DNA from: Bradyrhizobium betae
Lineage (GTDB): Bacteria; Pseudomonadota; Alphaproteobacteria; Rhizobiales; Xanthobacteraceae
Length of the DNA stretch: 64,000 nucleotides
Direction: 5' to 3'
Assembly: GCF_008932115.1 (NCBI RefSeq)
Contig: NZ_CP044543.1
Span: 5,710,501 to 5,774,500, forward strand
In this document: positions 8,251-16,546 of the stretch, in pieces
Position numbering within the stretch: position 1 is the first letter of the stretch
How the letters are laid out: every line of letters begins with the position of its first letter
Notes under the pieces: generated by a model
The model's database searches: none
What the model saw: only the letters and a program-made list of their open reading frames with translations
What the model was told of the DNA's origin: nothing
Made by a program: the position numbers and the translations under genes

Positions 8251-11200
8251 ACCTCGGTCTCTCGGGTAGGCTCACCAAGGCGACGATCGGCTCGCCGCTA
8301 ACGCCGTTGTTTCTGATCGCAGCGTTCGTCGTCGGCCTGATCGCGGTTATCGTGATTCCGCGCGAGGAGGAGCCGCAGATCAGCGTTCCGATGGTCGATA
8401 TCCGCGTCAACGCCGACGGCTTGCGCGGACCCGACGCGGTCGAGCTCGTCACCAAGCCGCTCGAGGCAATCGTCAAGGGCATCGACGGCATCGAGCATGT
8501 CTACAGCCAGACCGAGGACGACCGGGTGATGGTCACAGCGCGGTTTCTGGTGGGCACCAAGGCAGAGGACGCGATTCTCCGCGTCCATGAGAAGATTCGA
8601 GCCAATCTCGATCGCATCCCGGTTGGAATTCCCGAGCCCTCGATCGTCGGCCGCGGCATCAATGACGTTGCCGTGACCGTCTTGACGCTTTCGCCGAAGC
8701 CGGAAGCCGCCGAACGCTGGACCGACAAGGATCTGTTTGAGCTTGCCGACAAGCTTCGCTCGGAGCTCGTGAAGGTCGACAGTATCGGCTTGACCTACAT
8801 TTCCGGCGGGGCGGCGCAGCAGATCAGGGTCGAGCCAGATTCCGAAAAATTATCGCTGTTCGGCGTCACACTGCAGCAGCTCGTGGCCAAGGTTAAGGAC
8901 GCCAATCGCTCCTTCCTGGCCGGCCAGGTCCGTGATGCGGGCATCGTTCGCAATGTCGCCGCAGGCCAGACGCTCGCAGGCATTCCCGATATCGGCCTGC
9001 TCCTGATCTCGACCCGTGACGGACGGCCGGTCTACGTCAAGGACGTGGCGAGCGTCATCATCGGTCCGAATACGATCGAGCACCGGGTCTGGAACGATGC
9101 GCGGGACGAGAAGGGGCAGTGGGCCCGGGTGCCCGCGGTCAGCCTCGCACTCGCCAAGCGCGCCGGCGCCAATGCGGTGGTTGTGTCTGCCGACATCAAT
9201 CACCGCCTGGAGGGATTGAAGGGGCGTCTCATCCCCGAGGATGTCCAGGTGACGGTGACCCGCGACTACGGCGAGACCGCCAACGAGAAGGCCAACGAAC
9301 TCCTGTTCCACCTCGGGCTCGCGACGGTCTCGATCGTCGTCCTGATCGCGATCGCGATCGGCTGGCGCGAAGCGTTGGTGACCTTCGTCGTGATCCCGAC
9401 GACGATCCTGCTGACGATGTTCGCCGCCAACCTGATGGGCTACACCATCAATCGCGTCAGCCTGTTCGCGCTGATCTTCTCGATCGGCATCCTCGTCGAC
9501 GACGCCATCGTCGTCGTCGAGAACATAGCGAGGCACTGGGCCATGCGCGACGGCCGGCCGCGCCTGCAGGCGACCATCGAGGCCGTTGCGGAGGTCGGCA
9601 ACCCGACCGTCGTCGCGACGCTGACCGTGGTCGCGGCGCTGTTGCCGATGCTGTTCGTGTCGGGGCTGATGGGCCCTTACATGGCGCCGATTCCTGCCAA
9701 CGCTTCAGCGGCGATGCTGTTTTCTTTCTTTGTCGCCATGGTGGTCGCGCCGTGGCTGATGCTCAAGCTGGCGCCGAAGGGCGAAATGACGTCCGCGCGT
9801 GCGGCGCATGATGAAGGACGCCTGGGCCAGCTCTACCGACGCTTTGCCACGCCGATCGTGCGCAGCAGGCGTTCTGCCTGGATATTTCTGCTTGGCGTCG
9901 GCATCGCGACGCTGTTGTCGATGACGCTGTTTGCAACCAAGTCGGTGACCGTCAAGCTTCTGCCGTTCGATAACAAGTCCGAGATCGCCGTGGTCGTCGA
10001 TCTGCCGGAAGGGGCAAGCCTGGAGGCGACCGAGCGCACCTTGTTCGGTGCTGCCGAGATCGCCCGGCAATTGCCGGAGGTCACCTCGTTGCAATCCTAC
10101 GCCGGCACACCGGCTCCCTTCAATTTCAACGGCCTCGTGCGGCACTATTACCTGCGGGAGAGGCCCGAGCTCGGTGAAGTGCAGGTGAACCTGGCTGCGC
10201 GTGGCGAGCGCAAGCGTGCGAGCCATGAGATCGCGCTCGAGCTGCGCGAGAAGCTGAAGGTGCTCGATCCGCCCAAGGGCACCAGCATCAAGGTGGTTGA
10301 AGTGCCGCCCGGGCCGCCGGTGCTTTCGACGCTGCTTGCCGAGGTTTATGGTCCCGATGCGGCTACCCGCCGCGCGGTGACGGCCGAGCTCAAGAAGGTC
10401 TTCGCGGAAGTGCCGTTCATCGTCGATATCGACGATTCGATCGGGGAGAAGCGGCCGCGGCTGCGGCTCTCGATCGACCAGGACCGGCTCGAGTTCTTCG
10501 GCGTCGAGCAGCGCGACGTCTACGACACCATCCAGGCGCTGTTCGGAGGCATTTCGATCGGCTACTCGCATCGCGGCGAGGACCGCAACCCGATCGAGAT
10601 CGCGGTACATCTCGGCAAGCGCGACCTGGTCTGGGACGAGGCGCTTGCCTCGACGCCGGTACCCGCCAACACGGTGCCCGGCAGCAAGACGGTGGTCGAA
10701 CTTGGCCAGGTCGTGAAAGCGACGCTGGAGGAGGGCTCGCCGACGATCTTCCGCCGTGACGGGCGTTTCGCCGACATGGTGATGGCCGAGCTTGCCGGGC
10801 GCTTCGAGGCGCCGCTCTACGGCATGCTTGCGGTAGCCGACCGCGTCGATGCCCATGATTGGGGCAATCTGCCGAAGCCGGCGATCAGTCTGCACGGACA
10901 GCCGGTCGATGAGTCGCGTCCGACGGTGTTGTGGGACGGCGAATGGGAAATCACATGGGTGACCTTCCGCGACATGGGCGCGGCCTTCGGCGCGGCCATC
11001 CTTGGCATCTACGTGCTGGTCGTCGCCCAGTTCAAGAGCTTCCGTTTGCCGCTCGTCATCCTGACGCCGATCCCGCTCACCTTGATCGGTATCCTCGTCG
11101 GACATTGGCTGCTGTCCGCGCCGTTCACGGCGACGTCGATGATCGGCTTCATCGCGCTGGCCGGCATCATCGTGCGCAACTCGATCCTGCTGGTCGACTT

Positions 11201-11471
11201 CATCAGGCACAGCGGCGGAGACGGCAAGTCGCTTCGCGAGGTGGTGCTGGAGGCCGGCGCGGTCCGCTTCAAGCCAATTCTGCTCACCGCACTTGCGGCC
11301 ATGATCGGCGCCGCGACCATCCTGCTCGATCCGATCTTTCAGGGATTGGCGATCTCGCTCCTGTTCGGGCTTGCCTCGTCAACGCTGCTCACCGTGCTGG
11401 TGATTCCCGCGATCTATATCGCCCTGCGCGCGCCACGCGAGGCGACTTCGACCACAGCCCAACCCAGCTAG
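8247..11471 (+). CDS. RND-family inner-membrane efflux permease
   Basis: This 1074-aa proton-driven permease matches the AcrB fold. It has TM1 near residues 20-37, a large periplasmic loop, the TM4 proton-relay motif GILVDDAIVVVEN around residue 415, a second periplasmic loop, and the last helices ending near residue 1060. It belongs to the variant beginning IPREEEPQISVPMVDI, common beside sulfur and redox genes. The start is a GTG overlapping the adaptor stop. It is co-oriented with the SqrR-like regulator upstream and an AhpD-like gene 10 bp downstream. A role in exporting a sulfur compound or a thiol adduct is possible but not shown; drug or solvent efflux is the alternative. Confidence 0.92.
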   Translation: MNLGLSGRLTKATIGSPLTPLFLIAAFVVGLIAVIVIPREEEPQISVPMVDIRVNADGLRGPDAVELVTKPLEAIVKGIDGIEHVYSQTEDDRVMVTARFLVGTKAEDAILRVHEKIRANLDRIPVGIPEPSIVGRGINDVAVTVLTLSPKPEAAERWTDKDLFELADKLRSELVKVDSIGLTYISGGAAQQIRVEPDSEKLSLFGVTLQQLVAKVKDANRSFLAGQVRDAGIVRNVAAGQTLAGIPDIGLLLISTRDGRPVYVKDVASVIIGPNTIEHRVWNDARDEKGQWARVPAVSLALAKRAGANAVVVSADINHRLEGLKGRLIPEDVQVTVTRDYGETANEKANELLFHLGLATVSIVVLIAIAIGWREALVTFVVIPTTILLTMFAANLMGYTINRVSLFALIFSIGILVDDAIVVVENIARHWAMRDGRPRLQATIEAVAEVGNPTVVATLTVVAALLPMLFVSGLMGPYMAPIPANASAAMLFSFFVAMVVAPWLMLKLAPKGEMTSARAAHDEGRLGQLYRRFATPIVRSRRSAWIFLLGVGIATLLSMTLFATKSVTVKLLPFDNKSEIAVVVDLPEGASLEATERTLFGAAEIARQLPEVTSLQSYAGTPAPFNFNGLVRHYYLRERPELGEVQVNLAARGERKRASHEIALELREKLKVLDPPKGTSIKVVEVPPGPPVLSTLLAEVYGPDAATRRAVTAELKKVFAEVPFIVDIDDSIGEKRPRLRLSIDQDRLEFFGVEQRDVYDTIQALFGGISIGYSHRGEDRNPIEIAVHLGKRDLVWDEALASTPVPANTVPGSKTVVELGQVVKATLEEGSPTIFRRDGRFADMVMAELAGRFEAPLYGMLAVADRVDAHDWGNLPKPAISLHGQPVDESRPTVLWDGEWEITWVTFRDMGAAFGAAILGIYVLVVAQFKSFRLPLVILTPIPLTLIGILVGHWLLSAPFTATSMIGFIALAGIIVRNSILLVDFIRHSGGDGKSLREVVLEAGAVRFKPILLTALAAMIGAATILLDPIFQGLAISLLFGLASSTLLTVLVIPAIYIALRAPREATSTTAQPS

Positions 11472-11481
11472 CGAGGGTCCG

Positions 11482-11838
11482 ATGGACAAGAACTACGTTG
11501 ATATCACCAGGAATATCTCGGCCAACCTGAAGAAATTGCGGAGCGACATTCCCGACACGATGAAGGGGTTTGCGATGCTCGCCCAGGCCGCGACGCGGGA
11601 CGGTGCTTTGGACAAGAAGACCAAGGAGCTGATCGCGCTTGCGCTCGGTGTCGCCGCGCATTGCGACGGCTGCATCGGCTTTCATACGGAAGCGCTGGTC
11701 AAGCTCGGTGCGACGCGCGAAGAAGTCGAGGAGACGCTGGGTATGGCCGTTTACATGGGCGGCGGTCCGTCGCTGATGTATGCCGCGGATGCGATCGCGG
11801 CCTACGAGCAGTTCCAGCAACAGGCGGTCATCGCCTGA
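11482..11838 (+). CDS. Carboxymuconolactone decarboxylase/AhpD-like protein
   Basis: This small all-alpha protein of 118 aa belongs to the CMD/AhpD family. The redox motif HCDGCIGFHT (CxxC followed by a His three residues later) sits at about residues 59-68, the AhpD-type active site, so a peroxidase-linked or disulfide-reducing role is more likely than decarboxylation. The ATG is preceded by GCGAGGG and lies 10 bp after the RND permease stop, so the three genes form one operon. Its placement extends the redox theme of the neighbouring sqr-trxC unit. Confidence 0.9.
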   Translation: MDKNYVDITRNISANLKKLRSDIPDTMKGFAMLAQAATRDGALDKKTKELIALALGVAAHCDGCIGFHTEALVKLGATREEVEETLGMAVYMGGGPSLMYAADAIAAYEQFQQQAVIA

Positions 11839-11865
11839 CGCCGGTGATGTGCTTCGATCACGAGA

Positions 11866-11899
11866 GCAGGACCGGGCGAGTTGTCTCGTCCGGTCCTGC
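11866..11899. terminator. 15-bp hairpin between convergent genes
   Basis: GCAGGACCGGGCGAG pairs with CTCGTCCGGTCCTGC around a TTGT loop, with one G-U pair. It lies 28 bp after the AhpD-like gene and 19 bp before the stop of the convergent secreted-protein gene. There is no long T-tract on either strand. It probably ends both transcripts. Confidence 0.6.
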
Positions 11900-11917
11900 G
11901 CACTATGGCTTGATTTA

Positions 11918-12247
11918 TTACCAGCGGTCGCCGACACCGACGCCCACGCTGACGCCGGGGGCGCGAATGCCGACGCCGGCGCGCGGACCATCGTCCCAGT
12001 CGCGATAGGTGCGGCGCTCGTAATAGCGCTCGCGCGGCATGGCATTGTAGGAGTCGCGCACGATCACGCGCGCGCCGCCGCGGGTGCGATAGCAATTGCC
12101 GGCGTCGTCGCACACGAGCCGGACCTCCTGAACGAGATCGGGACTGGTGTATTCGCTGGTCGTGTAGATATCGGCGGCCTTTGCGCCGCTCGCCGCAGCA
12201 AGAGCTCCGACACCAGCCAGCAGTGCAATCGTCAACGTCCTCATCAT
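11918..12247 (-). CDS. Small secreted protein of unknown function
   Basis: This 109-aa protein has a clear signal peptide (residues 1-24, hydrophobic LTIALLAGVGALAAASGAKA, cleavage after AKA). The mature part has two Cys close together (RLVCDDAGNCYRT), likely a disulfide, and ends in a Gly/Val-rich tail (GVGIRAPGVSVGVGVGDRW) seen in rhizobial periplasmic proteins. I do not recognise a named family. The start ATG-ATG at 12247 is preceded by GGAGGA. It is monocistronic and convergent with the RND operon. Confidence 0.75.
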   Translation of the reverse strand: MMRTLTIALLAGVGALAAASGAKAADIYTTSEYTSPDLVQEVRLVCDDAGNCYRTRGGARVIVRDSYNAMPRERYYERRTYRDWDDGPRAGVGIRAPGVSVGVGVGDRW

Positions 12248-12337
12248 GTCCTCCTCCGAAGCTGCCCTGTGCAGGTAACAAGAATGGGAGGCGGGGATCG
12301 TTCCCGGCCGGGTGCATGTTTTTCCCGAATAGGCCTG

Positions 12338-12742
12338 TCAGATCGGCTCGTAGGTCTCCGACCCGCAGATGTCGTCTGCCTCCGCGCGGCGGCGATCGAC
12401 CACCTTTCCGGCTGATATCGTCACGATGTAGATCTGGGTGCCGAGCGTGGAGCCGGTCGCGGAGGTGAGCTGCGCGCGGACGCAGGCGGTCCAGCCCGGT
12501 CCTCGCACCTCGCGATGGGGCGGGGCAACGTGCACCTCGCGCGGATAGGACGTGTTGAGGAAGACCACGTTGATCTGCTCGCGCACCACGCGCTTGACGT
12601 CGGGGGCCGGTTCGGGCGGCGGCTGCTCGGCTTCTTTCAGCCGCATGAACTCAGGCACCGGCGCGCGGCTGTCGGCAAAGCCGCAAGACGCCAGCGCCAG
12701 CGCGGCGGCGATCAGCGCCGCATGAGCAACAATCCGCAACAT
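12338..12742 (-). CDS. Putative lipoprotein
   Basis: This 134-aa protein has a lipobox: a hydrophobic leader (LRIVAHAALIAAALALASC) ends in LASC at about residue 19, so lipidation and membrane anchoring are expected. A Pro-rich linker (PPPEPAPDVKR) follows, then a domain with two further Cys. The start ATG 12742 is chosen because AGGGGACC lies just upstream; a TTG 8 codons earlier is in frame. No named family is recognised. It is divergent from the small secreted protein at 12912. Confidence 0.7.
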   Translation of the reverse strand: MLRIVAHAALIAAALALASCGFADSRAPVPEFMRLKEAEQPPPEPAPDVKRVVREQINVVFLNTSYPREVHVAPPHREVRGPGWTACVRAQLTSATGSTLGTQIYIVTISAGKVVDRRRAEADDICGSETYEPI

Positions 12743-12807
12743 ACGTGAAGGTCCCCTGCGGGCCAACAGATAGGCAGGAATGCGATCTGGCGAAGTCCCG
12801 GCCGATC

Positions 12808-12830
12808 AAGATTTGCTGAAGGCAAATCTT
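12808..12830. repeat. Perfect 9-bp inverted repeat in a divergent promoter region
   Basis: AAGATTTGC and GCAAATCTT flank TGAAG. It lies between the lipoprotein gene (leftward) and the small secreted gene (rightward), so it could be an operator or a 5'-UTR hairpin. Nothing else is recognised in this 169-bp gap. Confidence 0.45.
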
Positions 12831-12911
12831 GCTGAAGATCCGGGAGCCCGCGACATTTGCTATTACGGGATTGCAGGCTAGGTTGTACCCCAGACGAAGG
12901 GGATTGCACCA

Positions 12912-13142
12912 ATGAGAATTCTGGTCATGGCAGCCGCACTGCTGGCTCTGACGGTCGTGTCAGTGCAGGCGCAGGGCCGTGGCAGAGGTCAGCCGAACGA
13001 AGGCGCCCCCAAGACGGACAACAAGCCCAAGGTCGACGAGAAGGCCTACAAGGCCGCGCTCGAGCGCATTCCCGAGCCCAAGGAGAAGTACGACCCTTGG
13101 AGCGGGGCGCGTCCGGCCGAGCCCGTCAAGAAGCCGAAATAG
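12912..13142 (+). CDS. Small secreted DPW-motif protein (paralogue of the one at 14962)
   Basis: This 76-aa protein has a signal peptide (ILVMAAALLALTVVSVQA, residues 3-20) and a charged, Lys/Pro-rich mature part. Its core YKAALERIPEPKEKYDPWSG closely resembles YKETLKKIPDSKASNDPWGG in the protein at 14962-15261, so the two are paralogues 1.8 kb apart. No enzymatic motif is visible and the function is unknown. ATG 12912 is preceded by GAAGGGG. It is followed by a relic of an unrelated dehydrogenase gene. Confidence 0.75.
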   Translation: MRILVMAAALLALTVVSVQAQGRGRGQPNEGAPKTDNKPKVDEKAYKAALERIPEPKEKYDPWSGARPAEPVKKPK

Positions 13143-13191
13143 ACGAGGTGGGCGTTGGCGACCCGCCCGGGCTATTTGGCCGCCGTCCTCG

Positions 13192-13413
13192 CGCATTTCG
13201 CTCTTGCGAGAAATCACGCCCGACAATGTCGGTGATCTGGTTCGGGCGTTCGAATTACACAGCGGCGATCTTGCGGCCCGCCCGCCTGAGTTGATGCGGC
13301 GAACCAAATTCCAGGCGACGCCACTCTTCGTCGAAGACAGCCTGATCTTCTGCACGCCCTTCAACGGGGGCCTTTGCCGGCGCCATCGACGTCGTATCGG
13401 GCGAACATAGCAC
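13192..13413 (+). pseudogene. Relic of a PQQ-dependent membrane dehydrogenase
   Basis: One frame reads LREITPDNVGDL, then KFQATPLFVEDSLIFCTPFN. This matches in style the N-terminal part of PQQ-dependent glucose/quinate dehydrogenases (ITPxNVGxL, then xxATPLxVxDxLYxCTPHN). After the G run near 13370 the match continues one base out of frame (AFAGAIDVVSGEH, like ALDAxTGxE). Only ~75 residues of a protein normally of several hundred remain, with no start, so it is a decayed fragment. The assignment rests on motif recall and not on an alignment. Confidence 0.5.
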
Positions 13414-13456
13414 CGCATCGTGCGCGCGTTGCGAACGCGCATTCACACCGTGTGTA

Positions 13457-13699
13457 CTACTGTACGAAAGCGAGGCCGATGCGCCTGTCGCTGCGCCAGA
13501 CGGCACGGCAATTCCGTGCGAAATTGTCGCGCGCGATCGACAGCGTGAACGATTGCGGCAATGTGACGGGGCCTTCGAGGTCGATCGCCGCGCCGCTGGC
13601 CGACATGTTTCGCACCGTGCACGCGATGCCGCTGTCTTCAAAGATGATCGTTCCACCCTTGAAAACACGGTGCCGCTGCGCTGCACGCTTCTCGATCAT
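13457..13699 (-). CDS. PilZ-domain protein
   Basis: This 80-aa protein consists of a single PilZ domain, the cyclic-di-GMP receptor fold. The start (MIEKRAAQRHRVFKGG) carries the RxxxR-type motif, and the middle carries NMSASGAAIDL, the counterpart of the (D/N)xSxxG motif. Both binding motifs are present, so c-di-GMP binding is plausible. It stands alone. A diguanylate cyclase gene lies 23 kb away in this window, but no direct partnership can be claimed. The downstream effector target is unknown. Confidence 0.82.
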   Translation of the reverse strand: MIEKRAAQRHRVFKGGTIIFEDSGIACTVRNMSASGAAIDLEGPVTLPQSFTLSIARDNFARNCRAVWRSDRRIGLAFVQ

Positions 13700-13879
13700 T
13701 CGCGTTCATCCATAATGACGTTTGTGAAATAGTGCATAGAAATTACGTTGAACTAAACTCAATACTGGCGCTACTTGCGCTGCGCTTCAGACTTCGTTTA
13801 CGACGTTGAAGCGGAGAGTCACTCCGCCGACTTCCCTGCAGGCCTTTTTTTATGGCGTCCCGCGCCGATGGAGATACTG

Positions 13880-14173
13880 ATGAAGACCACGCTTTCGATT
13901 CTGTTCGCCGCAGCGTTCTCGCTGTCGTCGATGCCCGCCCATGCCGTCAAGTGGGACCTCTCGACCATGACCTGCAAGCAGTTCCTCGAGAGCGGGGAAG
14001 ACAACATCGCGGTCGTGCTGACCTGGATGGATGGCTGGTACAAGGGCGACGAGGACAACGCGATCATCGACACCGAGGTGTTCATCGACAACGCCAAGAA
14101 GTTCGGTGCCTATTGCGGAAAGAATCCGACCGTCAGCGTCGTCACCGCGGCCGACGAAATTCTCGGCAAGTAA
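13880..14173 (+). CDS. HdeA/HdeB-like periplasmic protein
   Basis: This 97-aa secreted protein has a signal peptide (TTLSILFAAAFSLSSMPAHA) followed by KWDLSTMTCKQFLES, and a second Cys in GAYCGKNP. The two-Cys layout and spacing match the HdeA/HdeB acid-stress chaperone family; WMDGWYKG is also typical. ATG 13880 is chosen because GGAG lies 6 nt upstream; an in-frame ATG is 12 bp earlier. HdeA-like proteins protect periplasmic proteins at low pH in enterics; the role in rhizobia is less clear. Two hairpins follow the gene. Confidence 0.82.
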   Translation: MKTTLSILFAAAFSLSSMPAHAVKWDLSTMTCKQFLESGEDNIAVVLTWMDGWYKGDEDNAIIDTEVFIDNAKKFGAYCGKNPTVSVVTAADEILGK

Positions 14174-14185
14174 TTCTTCAAGCGT

Positions 14186-14215
14186 ACCGAAGCGCGGATG
14201 CAACCGCGCTTCGGT
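14186..14215. terminator. 12-bp perfect hairpin after the HdeA-like gene
   Basis: ACCGAAGCGCGG and its complement CCGCGCTTCGGT flank ATGCAA, 12 bp after the stop. A second stem (AGAGCCGCG ... CGCGGCTCT, 14242-14275) follows and would serve the convergent thioesterase gene ending at 14294. Neither has a long T-tract. Confidence 0.6.
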
Positions 14216-14293
14216 CTCTCGCTTCGATAAGATCGTGATGGAGAGCCGCGGTGCGCTTTGCGCTCACGCGGCTCTCTTCGTTTGGAATGATGC

Positions 14294-14758
14294 TCAGCCC
14301 GGCAACATCGCGAACGCGCTCGACACCATCGCTACCGGTTTGTTGTCGGAGGCGGAGAGCAGCGTGACGCGGCCGAAGCTCATGGTGCGGCCGAGCCGCA
14401 CCACGCGGGCGTCGGCGAGCACGTCGGAGGAGGAAACCGCGCGCATGAAATGCGTGGTCTGGTCGACCGTGGTCATGGGACGGTAGCCGCGATTGGCGGC
14501 GAGGTTCGCCATCACCATCGCGGTGTCGGCGAGCGCCATCAGCGCCTGGCCGCAGACCACGCCGCCGTTGCGGCACAGCCGCTCCGAGAACGGCATGCGG
14601 AGCAGCGCGCTCGGCTGCCAGTCGGGCATGTCGGCCGGCTGCGCGTGCTCCATGCGCTCGACGGTAAGGTTGAGGTCCTGGACCCAGGGCGCAAAGACCT
14701 CGCCGAGGATGCGTCTGGCCTCGGTGATGCCGAACTCGGCTTCTGGCTGCGATGGCAT
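14294..14758 (-). CDS. PaaI-type hotdog thioesterase
   Basis: This 154-aa single hotdog-fold protein of the PaaI/YbgC-like thioesterase superfamily carries NGGVVCGQALMALADTAM at about residues 64-81, the counterpart of the HGGxxxxLxD catalytic loop. It continues with the beta strands TTVDQTTHFMRAV. Such enzymes hydrolyse acyl-CoA thioesters, and the substrate cannot be predicted. It starts with ATG at 14758 and is monocistronic. The histidine normally present before the Gly-Gly is replaced by Asn, as seen in some subfamilies. Confidence 0.8.
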   Translation of the reverse strand: MPSQPEAEFGITEARRILGEVFAPWVQDLNLTVERMEHAQPADMPDWQPSALLRMPFSERLCRNGGVVCGQALMALADTAMVMANLAANRGYRPMTTVDQTTHFMRAVSSSDVLADARVVRLGRTMSFGRVTLLSASDNKPVAMVSSAFAMLPG

Positions 14759-14961
14759 TGCTGTCGTTTCCCCCTATGTTACCGGTTGTTGCGGCTATCT
14801 TGCGCGAACTGGCGCGGCAAAGTCACCCGGTCTTGCGCCGGTCGGTCGGCTTGAAAATGCCTGACTTCGCCCGATATGGTGCACCGGATGCGGCCCTCGG
14901 CGGGCGGTTGACAGGGACGACCAGGCGCGGTTGATCCGTCCCCGATGGACCCAAGGAGTAC

Positions 14962-15261
14962 ATGATGAAGCTTTTCCGTATGGCGGCGGTGCTGCTGGCC
15001 GTGCTGGCGGGACCGGCCTACGCGCAAATGCCCAATCTCAATTTGCTGCAGGACGGCCCGAGCAAGACGCCGGAGGAGAAGGCCGCGGAAGCCGAGCGTG
15101 ACAGGGCCTACAAGGAAACGCTGAAGAAGATTCCGGACTCCAAGGCGTCCAACGATCCCTGGGGCGGCATGCGCTCCGATCCGCCGAAGGCGCCTGCTGC
15201 GCCGAAGGCGTCTGCCGCAACCAGCGCGCCGAAGAAGAAGTCCGGCACGACTCCCAATTGA
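14962..15261 (+). CDS. Small secreted DPW-motif protein (paralogue of the one at 12912)
   Basis: This 99-aa protein has a signal peptide (FRMAAVLLAVLAGPAYA) and a mature region rich in Lys, Pro and Ala. YKETLKKIPDSK and NDPWGGMR align with the paralogue at 12912-13142. The tail is an Ala/Pro/Lys low-complexity stretch, consistent with an extended or wall-interacting segment. The start is ATG-ATG at 14962 after AAGGAG. The function is unknown; the conservation of the IPxxK...DPW core in both copies suggests that part is functional. Confidence 0.75.
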   Translation: MMKLFRMAAVLLAVLAGPAYAQMPNLNLLQDGPSKTPEEKAAEAERDRAYKETLKKIPDSKASNDPWGGMRSDPPKAPAAPKASAATSAPKKKSGTTPN

Positions 15262-15365
15262 TCGTATCGTCCGATCGGAGGCGGCTGACGCCGCCGATCG
15301 GGACTCCTCTTCGTCCGATCCGCGCCCTACATTCTTGCATGCGTGTTGCGTAGTGGAGGTACGGG

Positions 15366-15620
15366 ATGGCCGATCGTCCGCGGGATCTCGCCGAGCGGAT
15401 GGCACGCCGGCGCAAGATGGGCAGCCAGCCGGGTGAAAGCCGCGGCGACGGTTATCTGCGCGAGACTTTCACCCTGCCGCGTGAGGCGGCGCGGGCGAGG
15501 GCAGAGGCCTTCTTCACCCGCTACCCCAAGGCGGGCTATATGAGCGCGGTCGAGGCTTGGCGCGAGCTGCCCGGCGGCGAGATCGAATTCACCATGCGGC
15601 GGCTGCCCAGCGCGGACTAG
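15366..15620 (+). CDS. Conserved hypothetical small protein
   Basis: This 84-aa soluble protein is rich in Arg and Glu (MADRPRDLAERMARRRK, then TLPREAARARAEAFFTRYP). It has no signal peptide, membrane segment or metal motif. A ribosome site GGAGG precedes the ATG by several bases, and the composition matches neighbouring real genes. I do not recognise a family. The last four bases overlap the end of the convergent gene at 15617. Confidence 0.6.
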   Translation: MADRPRDLAERMARRRKMGSQPGESRGDGYLRETFTLPREAARARAEAFFTRYPKAGYMSAVEAWRELPGGEIEFTMRRLPSAD

Positions 15621-15847
15621 GCGTTTTCACCCGCGACCATGCCGCCGGACTCGGGTTCAGGTCCCGTCCGCTGTCCGATGGCCTTCAACTCCCGATCGAT
15701 GCGCAGCTGCACACGGCGGATCGCCAGCAGGTCGATCTTCGTCTCGGTCTTGCCCGTCTTGGTCTCTTCACCGATGCGGAACTGCCACTGCCAGATGCCC
15801 GGAATGGCCGTCTTGGCGACGGTGAACTCAACGCCCCTGTGATTCAT
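15617..15847 (-). CDS. Conserved hypothetical protein
   Basis: This 76-aa protein begins MNHRGVEFTVAKT. It is predicted to be a small beta sheet (GIWQWQFRIGEETKTGK) followed by a helix (IRRVQLRIDRELKAI). The start at 15847 is chosen because GGAGGT lies 5 nt upstream; an ATG four codons earlier is less well placed. There are no catalytic motifs, no signal peptide and no recognised family. It overlaps the end of the gene on the other strand by four bases. Confidence 0.6.
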   Translation of the reverse strand: MNHRGVEFTVAKTAIPGIWQWQFRIGEETKTGKTETKIDLLAIRRVQLRIDRELKAIGQRTGPEPESGGMVAGENA

Positions 15848-16232
15848 GGTCACCTCCACGATTCACTTCCATGATCGCAAACATGTTGGGCGTCACAATA
15901 TTCCCGCGACAAGCAAAATCTCCCGATAACCCATGGATAGATCATCGGAATTTGGAAATCGCGCGTGGTCCGAAACAAACGAAATCGGATTCCGAAAGGC
16001 GGCAGGCTTATGGAGGCTGCGCCGCAAGAGGCACCCGAGGTGACATCGCCGCCGCGGGAACTCCGTTCAGGGTGGGAGAACCACGGACGGCCCAAGGCCT
16101 TCACACCGCGGTTCCATCGTGGCGCGAAGCGAGCAGGAGTGGTCGACACTTTTCCACTTTTGCGTGTCATCCGTTTATACTCCTGCTAATGCCGATGGGC
16201 GGTGCGAGCGCGATGTCGCGGAAGAGGAAGGC
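15848..16232. other. Gene-poor stretch
   Basis: I see no convincing gene in these 385 bp. Short frames exist but lack ribosome sites and have atypical composition. AT content is slightly higher around 15870-15990, consistent with the promoter of the leftward gene. Confidence 0.5.
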
Positions 16233-16475
16233 GTGAACTGGCTGAGACACATTGTGCTGCGCTGGGGTGCACGGAATATCTCGCTGGCCTGTCCGCGCTG
16301 CCGGCATCCCGCGTCCTCGTCGACCTTCAGGCGCGGGCGGTTCATGCTCGGTGACGAGGAGCTCGTCTGCGACCAGTGCGGCGAGAGCAGCGTCGTCACG
16401 TTCTGGCGCTTCGAGGGATTGTCGTGCTGCGCCGAAGAGATGCCGCGTGCGCCGGTGACCAACTCGCGACGCTGA
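16233..16475 (+). CDS. Small zinc-ribbon protein
   Basis: This 80-aa protein has two CxxC knuckles (ACPRCRHP at about residues 18-25 and VCDQCGES near 45-52), forming a predicted four-Cys zinc ribbon, with a further CC pair near residue 65. The start is taken as GTG 16233 because GAGGAAGG lies immediately upstream; a longer frame from 16119 lacks a ribosome site. The function is unknown; zinc ribbons of this size usually bind nucleic acid or protein partners. Confidence 0.62.
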   Translation: MNWLRHIVLRWGARNISLACPRCRHPASSSTFRRGRFMLGDEELVCDQCGESSVVTFWRFEGLSCCAEEMPRAPVTNSRR

Positions 16476-16546
16476 CCGACGCCTGAGATGCGACCGGCGG
16501 CACGTGCCTTGCTTGACCTGATGACGGCCAGCAACAAGGGTGCGTC

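Noticed and set aside
15871..16236. Plus-strand frame of 121 codons starting MIANMLGVTIF
   Set aside because: It crosses a promoter region, has atypical codon use and no ribosome site; no family motif.
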